Positions 1 through 7,271 of a stretch of DNA of 64,000 nt are shown here, piece after piece. The translations under genes and the position numbers were made by a program. Position 1 is the stretch's first letter. Each line of letters begins with the position of its first letter. Below the pieces are notes generated by a model, which was not told where the DNA came from, made no database searches, and worked only from the letters and a program-made list of their open reading frames with translations. This DNA is from a virus: positions 1 through 64,000 of the IMG/VR virus record IMGVR_UViG_3300028840_007026; one strand, given 5' to 3'.

Positions 1-595
1 AAGTAATACTTTTATTCCCTATCCTTGTTACTTTATAAACCTGATCGCATATTGCTATTAGTTCATCATCATGGGAAACCATAATTACTTGTATTCCCAG
101 GTTGGTTGACAGGAACTTGAGCATTTGACCGGTTTTTGTAATTAGTTTCCCGGTAAAGCGAAACGGTTCATCCAGTAAAAGGACATTTCTTTTCCTTGGG
201 TTTTCCATGTGCCAGAGAATAATCTTTAAAGCAATGGAGATGACGTCTATAATGCCTCCTCCCATATCTTCTTTCGGGTCTAATTCCTGTCCATATTCTT
301 CTATAATTGGATAAGCATAGACCCGATTATTTTTACTTTCGAATCTCATCTTAAAAGAGAAGTCTCTATCTTCAAATACGGATTGTATAGCAAGTGTAAC
401 AAGATTCTCTATACGTTCCTTTGTCTCTTGTTGTGTTAGTTTTGAAACCTCTGTAAACACTGTCCTTGCCTTCTCATGAGCACTAATTTCCCTTTTTATA
501 GAGGCGATTTTGCCCTTTGAAGACCTCACGCTTTTTCTAACGAGAATCTTTTTTGCGATTAGACTATCGTAGAGTGCATAAACAGATGCTGTCAT
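1..595 (-). CDS. Rad50/SbcC-like ATPase, C-terminal half (partial, runs off window)
   Basis: The frame opens at ATG 595 and is still open at the window edge (198 codons visible), so the 3' end is missing. The visible part has an ABC-ATPase signature-like segment (DMGGGIIDVIS, residues 110-120), Walker B VLLLDEP (138-144) and an H-loop SHD (174-176). It has no Walker A. These are the C-terminal-lobe elements of Rad50/SbcC/gp46. The matching N-terminal lobe, with Walker A and half a zinc hook, is a separate gene at 1701-2651. The two probably assemble as a heteromeric ATPase with the Mre11-like nuclease, processing DNA ends for recombination-dependent replication. The start overlaps the upstream stop as ATGA. 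Confidence 0.82.
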   Translation of the reverse strand, partial: MTASVYALYDSLIAKKILVRKSVRSSKGKIASIKREISAHEKARTVFTEVSKLTQQETKERIENLVTLAIQSVFEDRDFSFKMRFESKNNRVYAYPIIEEYGQELDPKEDMGGGIIDVISIALKIILWHMENPRKRNVLLLDEPFRFTGKLITKTGQMLKFLSTNLGIQVIMVSHDDELIAICDQVYKVTRIGNKSIT

Positions 596-840
596 CTCAA
601 CTTCTCCTCTATTTTGGAAAGTTTCTTCTCAGCTCGGATAAGCAATTGCCTTTCCTTTAAAGAGAGTTTTTCAATCTTTTCAAAGAGAGTGTTCAATTGT
701 CGTTTAACATGATTTGGACTTAATCCATATTCTTTTATCTTTTTCTCATAACGTCTCAATTCATGTTCATAAACTTCGATGGTTGTTTGTGCAGCTTGTA
801 GTCTTGTCTGTAATGCTTTAATTCTCTGTTCGATTCCCAT
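592..840 (-). CDS. Small coiled-coil protein between Rad50 halves
   Basis: An 82-residue, highly charged protein with heptad-like Leu/Ile spacing over nearly its whole length, predicted to be almost all helical coiled coil. It has no catalytic motif. It overlaps the Mre11-like gene upstream by 23 nt and the ATPase C-terminal half downstream by ATGA, so it is translated with the nuclease complex. By position and composition it could supply a piece of the coiled-coil arm missing from the split Rad50. That is inference. No named family is recognised. Confidence 0.6.
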   Translation of the reverse strand: MGIEQRIKALQTRLQAAQTTIEVYEHELRRYEKKIKEYGLSPNHVKRQLNTLFEKIEKLSLKERQLLIRAEKKLSKIEEKLR

Positions 841-1723
841 TTATAATCTCCATTATAATTTGTTTCACTCTTCTCTCTTTTATTTTTCTTATAAATTTTT
901 TTATTTTTTCTTTTCTCAGTTCTTTCGGATTGATATTTTTTAATGCTACAGTGAATGCTTCCAATTCACGTTTGGATATTTTCTTGGGATCGATGTGATC
1001 TCGAGTGAGTACTTCTTCTGGAGGTCGGCAAGGAATATAAACTTCTTCAAGTGAAAAATCATCTGAATCCCATACGAAAAATTTAGGATTGTGGCCGAAA
1101 TTATAACTATTTGCCTCTAACCTAAGTAGTGGACCAGTATTTACAAGTTGCCTACCGTTTATCTTGGCAGTAAAGGATCTATGGATATCTCCAACCAAGA
1201 TGAGATCATATCTATCATGCTTTTTAAGGAAGTACTTTGGATGTGTATAGTCGTGACCAGACCATTCCTCTTTTTCAGCAATTGATTTGTGTAGTACAAG
1301 GATATTCTTGTGATTTCTGGTCGGAGTTGGGATTTTCTCTCCCCAATTAGCTCCATAGATGGAAACATCTTCCATGGCGACCGGATCGGAACTAAGAGGG
1401 GAGATCATCCCAGACCTGATTAGGGTAAGCATAGTTGTTGGAGCTTGAGAAGTTTTGGAACGCAAATACATATCGTGTTGTCCAAATACTGTCATGAATG
1501 GTATTTTATATAACTTGAGTTTTACCATGTAGTAATCAAGGACTGTCCAACTTCTCGATTGATCTGACAAATCTCCAGCTTGGAGAATTGCATCGATTTC
1601 TTTTTCAACAGCATAGTTGAGAATGAAAGAAAATTTACTATCAAACGTTTCTGATATGTTGTCTTTTCTTGCTACCGGAATCTTATCAGTAGCATGGATA
1701 TCACTTAGTAACAGAAATTTCAT
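818..1723 (-). CDS. Mre11/SbcD-like metallophosphoesterase (gp47-like)
   Basis: A 301-residue calcineurin-like phosphoesterase. Motifs in order are LLLSDIHATD near the N-terminus (D8, H10), AGDLSD near residue 50, a GNHD-variant GQHD near residue 82, a histidine in VLHKS near 145, and GDIH near 180. Together they form the two-metal site of Mre11, SbcD and T4 gp47 nucleases. The C-terminal 100 residues are charged and probably make the ATPase-binding and capping region. The gene lies between the two halves of the Rad50-like ATPase, as expected for the exonuclease subunit of that complex. GQHD in place of GNHD is a small departure from the usual motif. Confidence 0.88.
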   Translation of the reverse strand: MKFLLLSDIHATDKIPVARKDNISETFDSKFSFILNYAVEKEIDAILQAGDLSDQSRSWTVLDYYMVKLKLYKIPFMTVFGQHDMYLRSKTSQAPTTMLTLIRSGMISPLSSDPVAMEDVSIYGANWGEKIPTPTRNHKNILVLHKSIAEKEEWSGHDYTHPKYFLKKHDRYDLILVGDIHRSFTAKINGRQLVNTGPLLRLEANSYNFGHNPKFFVWDSDDFSLEEVYIPCRPPEEVLTRDHIDPKKISKRELEAFTVALKNINPKELRKEKIKKFIRKIKERRVKQIIMEIINGNRTEN

Positions 1724-2651
1724 TTCTCAACCTCATAACCGTTGATTGTTTTATTGGACTAAGACAGATTGGGCATTTACGGGCATTTTTCAATTCTTCA
1801 ATAAACTCATTTGCCCGTTTTTTTACTTCTATTTTACTCGCTCTGATTGATTTTTTAATTTCCTGATACTTCTCAAGTACTTCGCACTGTTCATCTATCA
1901 ATTCGATTTCGGAACTAACCTTATTCAGTTCATCTATTATGCTGCGAAGTCCTAATACCTTTTTCTCACATTTAATCTTTAGTTTTATATCTTGAATTGT
2001 GGAATAATTTTCTTTCAGCCGGTCGTATTTCTTCTCAGCTTTTAATCGTTCTTTTTTGAACATGTTTGCTTCAAATAAAATTGGTTCAACATCTTCCAAT
2101 CCATCCATTTTATCAAGAACGATTAAACTTTTTTCTAATTCTACTTCAAAAACGGTTTTCTCAGCTTTCAAAGTTCTCAATTTTGAATTGACAGTATTAA
2201 TCCACTCATCGAAGTCATCCATACCAGTAGCAGCATTAATAACCTTGGAAACTTCTGATGGTTTAGAAGTTACAAGAAATGGTGGATCAAACTGGTCTTG
2301 AAAATTGATTTCTGAAATGTTGAGAGCTTGTGTAATTTCATCAGGAACTTGTCTACCGAATTTTCTAAATTTATTGCCGTTTAAGGAGTACTCTGCTACG
2401 CCTTTCCCCTTTTTAATGGAGACGGTAGAATTCTCCTTGGTAGTTACTTCTACCTCCGCGATTAATTTTTCATCCTTATTCCGTACAAAGCCAATTCCCG
2501 CCGGTTGAAGGAAGATTAAGAGACGTAATGCTCTTAGGATGTTTGTTTTCCCGGATTGGGATACACCTATAATTCCATTGATCCCAGGACAGAAATTAAA
2601 GCTTGCATTTTCGTATGACCTGAAGTTTCGCAACTTTACTGACGGTACCAT
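1701..2651 (-). CDS. Rad50/SbcC-like ATPase, N-terminal half with zinc-hook CxxC
   Basis: A 316-residue protein from the ATG at 2651, chosen because AAGGAAAG lies just upstream; the open frame extends ten codons further. The N-terminus has the RecF/SMC strand (VKLRNFRSYENASFNF) followed by Walker A GVSQSGKT (29-36). A charged coiled coil then runs to CPIC near residue 293, the half-hook of a Rad50 zinc hook. The protein ends about 23 residues later. It has no signature motif or Walker B; those sit in the gene at 1-595. The split falls at the apex of the coil, so each gene encodes one arm. It overlaps its neighbours on both sides. Confidence 0.85.
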   Translation of the reverse strand: MVPSVKLRNFRSYENASFNFCPGINGIIGVSQSGKTNILRALRLLIFLQPAGIGFVRNKDEKLIAEVEVTTKENSTVSIKKGKGVAEYSLNGNKFRKFGRQVPDEITQALNISEINFQDQFDPPFLVTSKPSEVSKVINAATGMDDFDEWINTVNSKLRTLKAEKTVFEVELEKSLIVLDKMDGLEDVEPILFEANMFKKERLKAEKKYDRLKENYSTIQDIKLKIKCEKKVLGLRSIIDELNKVSSEIELIDEQCEVLEKYQEIKKSIRASKIEVKKRANEFIEELKNARKCPICLSPIKQSTVMRLRNEISVTK

Positions 2652-2907
2652 ATTTTCTTTCCTTATGTTCTCTGTTCTCAATAAAGTTTTTTTGCCCGTT
2701 GAAAACCTTCCACGCGTCCCGGTAGTATCTCACTTTATGGATGTACGCTCTATGCTTTTGAATATCGTCAATTAGTCTGTTGAGTTTTACTCTCAACCGT
2801 TCTCCGGGAGTATCCATCCCTTTGTCGAACTTTTTTGCATCTTCTTCCATCTCTTCTAACTTGGATTGGAAATATTTTACCATTGCATACGAACTAAATT
2901 TCTCCAT
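2596..2907 (-). CDS. Hypothetical protein
   Basis: A 103-residue basic, helical protein of unknown function. The start is well supported: AAAGGAG lies nine bases upstream and the ATG overlaps the previous stop as TAATG. It overlaps the Rad50 N-half by 56 nt, so the two are probably translationally coupled. The first 60 residues are amphipathic and charged and the C-terminus is Lys/Arg-rich. No recognisable motif is present. Its position between an exonuclease and the Rad50-like gene suggests a recombination accessory role. Confidence 0.6.
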   Translation of the reverse strand: MEKFSSYAMVKYFQSKLEEMEEDAKKFDKGMDTPGERLRVKLNRLIDDIQKHRAYIHKVRYYRDAWKVFNGQKNFIENREHKERKYGTVSKVAKLQVIRKCKL

Positions 2908-3875
2908 TACTCATCTCCTTTTAAAAAAATAGTTTTCCACTTCTCCCATTTCTCGGGCTTTAAAAAGGAATAGAGCCCATACAATTCGAAGACTGACATA
3001 AACTTATTTTTTTCAAACTTATTTCGCTTTATTAATAAACGAGACAAGTCCTCTTCACGATAAGGAGTAGTTACAATTGGTAGATTAGTTTTGATGATCG
3101 CTTTCCCGTCTTCACTTTCAATGCGATCAAATACTTTCCCTTTTGTCAATTTTCCATTCAAATACTTTAACCCCATTGACGTAGCTTTTTTTGGATCTGC
3201 TACCCCCTTAATTCCACGAACATTATCACTGTCACATCCACCGATTGCTTTTGCCAGAGCCCACTTATTTGGTTTTATGCAGTAATCACTTTTCAACTTC
3301 TCCTTGGTAAAAATTTTTTTAGTAGTTGGATCGAAAATTGAGCAACAATCAAGACATTGATACATATCCATATCTCTTGTTACCATAACAACATCGGAAC
3401 ACGTACTGAGACGCCGTGAGAAGACGGCGAGAAGGTCATCGGCTTCAAAACCGGGAACCATATAACTATTCGAGAATCCAAGCTTAGGGACAACGAGATT
3501 GCGTAGTTCTTCCCTCTGTTTTATAACGGATTTTTGTTGTTCGATTTCTTCTGGAGTCATATCTCTATTTCTACGATGTTCCTTGTATCCCCTGTAATCT
3601 TGCTCCCTGTAAGTCCATTCAGAATCCCAGCAAAAGAAAAATCTTTTTGTATTGAACTTTTCAGCTATTAGCAATAATTTTGACAGGAAACCAAATATGA
3701 CACCAGTTTCTTTCCCATTATAAGACAAATTTCCATATGAGTAAAAGGCAGCATACGTTAGAGCAGAGCAATCTACAACGATTGCATTAGAATCTTTTCT
3801 TACGAGCTTCGACTTCCTTTTCGAATTCTCTTTCGACTGCTCTCCACTTTTTTTCTGTGAGGGCCACCATTTCAT
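2907..3875 (-). CDS. 5'-3' exonuclease / flap endonuclease (T4 RNase H-like)
   Basis: About 322 residues of the Pol I N-terminal/FEN family. The family's acidic metal ligands are visible in order: IVVDCSAL, FCWDSEWTYR followed by a YRGYKEHR clamp-like basic region, PGFEADDLLA, and VMVTRDMDMYQ. A helix-hairpin-helix-like region (KAIGGCDSDNVRGIKGV) follows. The role is removal of RNA primers and 5' flaps during lagging-strand maturation. ATG 3875 is preferred because AAAGGA lies eight bases upstream; a TTG at 3896 is possible. The start overlaps the recA-like gene by about 90 nt. Confidence 0.85.
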   Translation of the reverse strand: MKWWPSQKKSGEQSKENSKRKSKLVRKDSNAIVVDCSALTYAAFYSYGNLSYNGKETGVIFGFLSKLLLIAEKFNTKRFFFCWDSEWTYREQDYRGYKEHRRNRDMTPEEIEQQKSVIKQREELRNLVVPKLGFSNSYMVPGFEADDLLAVFSRRLSTCSDVVMVTRDMDMYQCLDCCSIFDPTTKKIFTKEKLKSDYCIKPNKWALAKAIGGCDSDNVRGIKGVADPKKATSMGLKYLNGKLTKGKVFDRIESEDGKAIIKTNLPIVTTPYREEDLSRLLIKRNKFEKNKFMSVFELYGLYSFLKPEKWEKWKTIFLKGDE

Positions 3876-4896
3876 CTTCCAATCCTTTTTTCTCAATGTA
3901 TTTTATAAAAGCATTACGATCACTGAATTTCCTTTGCCCGTCAATTGTCATTTTTTGTTTTTTGGTAAAAACGTATTCTACCATTCCGGAAATATCATCG
4001 ATTCCGTAATCAAAAAGGATATTGAAGTTTGCTTCCCTAAATGGTTTTGCAACTTTACTTCTTTCAACCTTTGCAGCAGAGCGGATTCCAAATACTCTTT
4101 TTTCTCCCAATTTCACCTTTGCCATTTTTTCAATTTCACGAATCCATGCAACTTGGTGAGTATAGAAATCCAATGCTTTCCCACCTGCGCGATAGGTTTT
4201 CTTCCCAAATTTGGCTCCGATTTTTACTCTCACTTGGCTGACAATGAAAAGTGTAGCATCCTTTTCGTTACGTTCCATTTGGCCTGAAATTTTGGAAAAG
4301 AATTTACTTGCAAACTTTTGTTTTTCTACCTGCATTGAACCTTTTTCTTCTTTGTTTTCAGCAATCGCTTCATCGAAACGTTTATGTGCTTCCATACTGT
4401 CGATGGCGTCCCATGAATCTATAATGTAAAGTAGAAATTCTCCCTTTTTTAAATTTCTCATTCTCTTGGCATAGTCACGGCAAGTTTCTTCAATACTTTT
4501 AATGCAAACCCATTCCACTGCAGCCTCAAATTCTTCCCCATACATAAGTTCAATAGGGAAGTCCATTGCTCCTTCAGCATTATTGTAAACAATAGTAATT
4601 TTTTTGATCTTAGCGAAGTTTTTCGATTTGATTTTTTTGATGTTTTTGAAACACCAGAAGGCGAGTTCAAGGGCACAAACTGTTTTCCCACTACTACCGT
4701 CACCAACTATGTTTAGAATTCTTGCTCTTGCCCATCCACCGGAATTTCCAATGCCACTAAGAGCAAGGTTGAAATTGGTTGAACCAGAACTGAGAAATTC
4801 TACCCTTTCAACTTTTTTTACTCGTTTTTTGATTCCATTAGAAACACTATCGGCCATCGACCGGACTGGGGTTTTTCTTTTCTTTAATTTTCTCAT
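3787..4896 (-). CDS. RecA/UvsX-like recombinase
   Basis: A 369-residue RecA-fold ATPase. Walker A is GDGSSGKT (65-72), the catalytic-glutamate region follows, and a Walker B-like hydrophobic strand ends in FLLYIIDSWDAID. Further on, a FIVSQVR strand and an RAGGKAL segment match the DNA-loop part of the RecA/UvsX family. The N-terminus is Lys/Arg-rich. ATG 4896 is chosen for its AGAGGA site; an upstream in-frame ATG at 4932 would add twelve residues encoded within a large hairpin. It would form filaments on single-strand-binding-protein-coated DNA with the neighbouring mediator candidate. Confidence 0.85.
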   Translation of the reverse strand: MRKLKKRKTPVRSMADSVSNGIKKRVKKVERVEFLSSGSTNFNLALSGIGNSGGWARARILNIVGDGSSGKTVCALELAFWCFKNIKKIKSKNFAKIKKITIVYNNAEGAMDFPIELMYGEEFEAAVEWVCIKSIEETCRDYAKRMRNLKKGEFLLYIIDSWDAIDSMEAHKRFDEAIAENKEEKGSMQVEKQKFASKFFSKISGQMERNEKDATLFIVSQVRVKIGAKFGKKTYRAGGKALDFYTHQVAWIREIEKMAKVKLGEKRVFGIRSAAKVERSKVAKPFREANFNILFDYGIDDISGMVEYVFTKKQKMTIDGQRKFSDRNAFIKYIEKKGLEDEMVALTEKKWRAVEREFEKEVEARKKRF

Positions 4897-4918
4897 GGAA
4901 GTTCCTCTTATGGTGGGA

Positions 4919-4986
4919 TGTGGGGGGAGCAAGGGCTGATGAGAATGGAGGATTTTTTTAGGTTCCCTTTTGGTGCTCCCCCCACA
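4919..4986 (-). promoter_or_regulatory. Long intercistronic hairpin between ssb and recA-like genes
   Basis: A perfect 12-bp inverted repeat (TGTGGGGGGAGC at 4919-4930, complement at 4975-4986) encloses 44 nt, with an inner AAGGG/CCCTT pair extending the stem. It lies downstream of the single-strand-binding-protein stop and just upstream of the recombinase start. There is no U-run, so a simple intrinsic terminator is unlikely. An RNA-processing or stability element setting different levels of the two proteins is plausible. Confidence 0.55.
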
Positions 4987-5003
4987 ATTTGTAAGGAATG
5001 AAG

Positions 5004-6203
5004 TTATTCGAGTCCTAATTCTGCAATAATTTCATCCCTAAGATCGTCTGCATCTTTTCGTGAGAAGTCCTCAAGGTCAATATCCAAGGCCTCCTCTTCC
5101 ACAAGCTTTTTCAACTTGCGGAAATTCATCTCTTCGATTTCTTCGACGGTGTAATCCGGTTCGTCGTCGTCATCATCGTCGTCGTCATCATCGTCGTACT
5201 CTGCTTCCAATGCTTCTTTTATGTTGTCAACGTTTCTTGAGAAGAACCTTTTCCCTCCTTTGATCTTAACGTCCAATCCGTTGTCTTCGCAGAAGTCCCG
5301 GAGTTCGTCGTTGTCCTCAAGATCATCCAGCTCAGAAAGCAGATCCCGAAGAGTATTGTCTTCGCTATCACCACTATCGTCATCACTATCATCATTACGA
5401 TTACTACCGCTACGACCGAAAAACATTTTTTTAATGTCTTCATAAGAATGAATCTCCACTATTTCATCCAGGCAATGAGCGGAATCCAGGAGATCGTCGG
5501 ATATGGTGTAATCCCTTTCATCAAAGGAATGAGCGACATACTCTGCGAAGTCATCCTTACTCTGTGCCGGTTCAATTGTAAATGAAATACTCTTCCCCTC
5601 TTCTTCATCAAAGAAAAGGATATTTTGTTCATCACGTCCACCACGAGTAGGCTTTTTGGAGAGAGTGATAATGTGTTTCTGGAAGTAGTGATTACTCACA
5701 TCCCAAACTTGAACACCTTTTTTCTCCTCTCCCCTGTCGTAGCAAACAATGTTGTAAATGTAACGCTCCTTGGGGAACAACGGTTTAACCATCTTCTCCC
5801 AATCGGAACCATTATCAATTAACCGTTGTCGCTCTTCACAGATCGGGCAATCCTTTCCCCATGTTTTCAACGGACAAATAACCAATTTGTTTCCCGGCCC
5901 GACATTGCGATGCAGGAAGTAGCGGAATGTGTAGTGGACTTCTCCCGGTTCATCACCGTCAACGTTGTACTTCCCAACCTCATAGGGAATAATGTCGATA
6001 ATGTGAGAGCCATCTCCCGGACGCCATATGGTAACATCGGCGTCACCCCTGATCACCCCCATACCGCCTTCAGCTTGCTGCTGGGACTTCTTCATGCGGT
6101 CCAAAAGCTTGTTCTTCTGGAACCGCCGGTTTTTGTTTCTTCCACGAGTTGATCTTTTTTTGCGGTCTAATCCCTTCTTTCTTTTTTTACTTTTTCTCGA
6201 CAT
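5004..6203 (-). CDS. Single-stranded DNA-binding protein, gp32-like, with acidic repeat tail
   Basis: A 399-residue protein. A Lys/Arg-rich N-terminus (about 40 residues) precedes a gp32-type core whose zinc-ligand region (ICPLKTWGKDCPICEE, about residues 108-123) sits between aromatic-rich OB-fold strands. After about residue 260 the chain becomes strongly acidic, with an Asp run encoded by GAT/GAC repeats. It also contains helix-extended-helix-like units (ELRDFCEDNGLDVKIKG and a degenerate second copy) resembling the repeats of the acidic protein at 17949-19052. The family coats replication-fork DNA and recruits partners through the acidic tail. This tail is unusually long and structured for a gp32 relative. 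Confidence 0.82.
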   Translation of the reverse strand: MSRKSKKRKKGLDRKKRSTRGRNKNRRFQKNKLLDRMKKSQQQAEGGMGVIRGDADVTIWRPGDGSHIIDIIPYEVGKYNVDGDEPGEVHYTFRYFLHRNVGPGNKLVICPLKTWGKDCPICEERQRLIDNGSDWEKMVKPLFPKERYIYNIVCYDRGEEKKGVQVWDVSNHYFQKHIITLSKKPTRGGRDEQNILFFDEEEGKSISFTIEPAQSKDDFAEYVAHSFDERDYTISDDLLDSAHCLDEIVEIHSYEDIKKMFFGRSGSNRNDDSDDDSGDSEDNTLRDLLSELDDLEDNDELRDFCEDNGLDVKIKGGKRFFSRNVDNIKEALEAEYDDDDDDDDDDDEPDYTVEEIEEMNFRKLKKLVEEEALDIDLEDFSRKDADDLRDEIIAELGLE

Positions 6204-6348
6204 TTTTTTCTCCTTCGTTGACGTTAGTCATTGCTTCCCTAAATGATTTGAAAAATGCGAAACTTCCGACTCTGACTACTATGTAAAAGAAAATTAATCC
6301 AATGACAATACTCATGCCGTAACCAGCAATTTGTATAAGTTTATCCAT
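6187..6348 (-). CDS. Small single-span membrane protein
   Basis: A 53-residue frame read directly from the sequence. Its start overlaps the end of the upstream gene (ATGGATAA) and its stop lies 17 nt inside the downstream ssb start. An N-terminal hydrophobic span (roughly residues 6-33) is followed by a charged C-terminal tail ending in Lys-Lys. Exact packing between two genes and a GGCGAAGAGGATATGG context support translation. Its function is unknown; it could anchor something at the membrane. Confidence 0.55.
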   Translation of the reverse strand: MDKLIQIAGYGMSIVIGLIFFYIVVRVGSFAFFKSFREAMTNVNEGEKNVEKK

Positions 6349-6838
6349 ATCCTCTTCGCCTCCTTAATTTTCTTTTTTCCCTAACTCGATCAATTAGGGT
6401 TTTCTCAACTACCCTTTGTCGAGTTCTGGAATCCGTATTTGGATCAGCGAAGTAGAATTGTGCGTTAGTTTTGACAAGCCCTTCAAGGGAAGATTTCCTA
6501 TGTTCAAAGGCTCGTTCAGCTTTACTCAAAAGCTTTTCAATTCTCAATGCTTCCAGGTAACGTTTGAACATTTTTTTAACTTTAGAGTTCACCACTACAG
6601 TTGCGCGAACCATTGCTTCTGTTGGTTTATCTGGAAGATCGTAGAGTGCAGGATGTTTTCTCACCCTTAGTTCTATCTCAGCTTTCATTACGTCGTATTT
6701 GTCTTTTGCAGCCGTCGTATCAACCGAAGCAGATGCTGCCATTTTAGCCCAATCGTAAAAAAGCTGAGGTTGTCTAATCAGTTCTTCAACTAAATTAGAT
6801 TTCTCAATATCAATGTCTGTTTCGAAATCTCTACTCAT
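6341..6838 (-). CDS. Probable UvsY-like recombination mediator
   Basis: A 165-residue, helical, charged protein. The layout is an N-terminal acidic stretch, a conserved-looking segment from FYDWAKMAAS through YDVMKAEIELRVRK, then PTEAMVRATVV, and a helix with AFEHRKSSLEGLVK. This pattern matches many phage proteins annotated as UvsY-type recombination mediators, which load recombinase on single-strand-binding-protein-coated DNA. The location one small gene upstream of ssb and close to the recA-like gene fits. Identification is by overall pattern only, with no catalytic motif to test, so confidence is moderate. Confidence 0.5.
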   Translation of the reverse strand: MSRDFETDIDIEKSNLVEELIRQPQLFYDWAKMAASASVDTTAAKDKYDVMKAEIELRVRKHPALYDLPDKPTEAMVRATVVVNSKVKKMFKRYLEALRIEKLLSKAERAFEHRKSSLEGLVKTNAQFYFADPNTDSRTRQRVVEKTLIDRVREKRKLRRRRGYG

Positions 6839-7227
6839 TCTTTATACTCCCAACCTTCCATTTTGTCGGCGAGATATTGGCAGTAATGGCATATTTTGAA
6901 CAAATCGAGAAGTTGCTGTCCTTCTCCTTTTACTTTTTCAACTTTCCCCAATCGCTTGAAGTAATGACTCATCTTTCCGATGATTTGTTCTGTATTCATC
7001 CCTTCCATGTGTTCATCCGGCCAGTCACCGTAGAGTTCAACCACATAGTCCCTAATGTGGTCCCTAACTTTTTGGGAGAACTTCATCCATCTCCATTCTT
7101 TGGTTGAAATATTAAGTGACTTTCGTACTTCGTCTTGCCTCTCATCAAAAGTCATACCTTCATCAAAGGTAGAATAACTCATGCCGCCATGAGATTCACC
7201 AGATGCTGCTACGTCTTCTTTCCCCAT
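6835..7227 (-). CDS. Hypothetical protein
   Basis: A 130-residue protein, overlapping the next gene by ATGA. The N-terminal 35 residues are Gly/Ser/Asp-rich and likely flexible. The rest is predicted helical with Trp and Tyr residues (EWRWMKFSQKVRDHIRDYVV) and a CHYC pair near the end that could bind metal. No family is recognised. Its position between the polymerase and the mediator candidate suggests a replication-recombination accessory. Confidence 0.6.
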   Translation of the reverse strand: MGKEDVAASGESHGGMSYSTFDEGMTFDERQDEVRKSLNISTKEWRWMKFSQKVRDHIRDYVVELYGDWPDEHMEGMNTEQIIGKMSHYFKRLGKVEKVKGEGQQLLDLFKICHYCQYLADKMEGWEYKE

Positions 7228-7271
7228 TTTCTTCCCCCTTTTATTTGTTTAGTTTATTATAACCTGTGAAA

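Noticed and set aside
4936-4943. CTGATGAG on the plus strand inside the ssb-recombinase hairpin
   Set aside because: It matches one hammerhead core strand, but there is no GAAA partner or cleavage triplet in the right order, and it is on the strand opposite to the genes.
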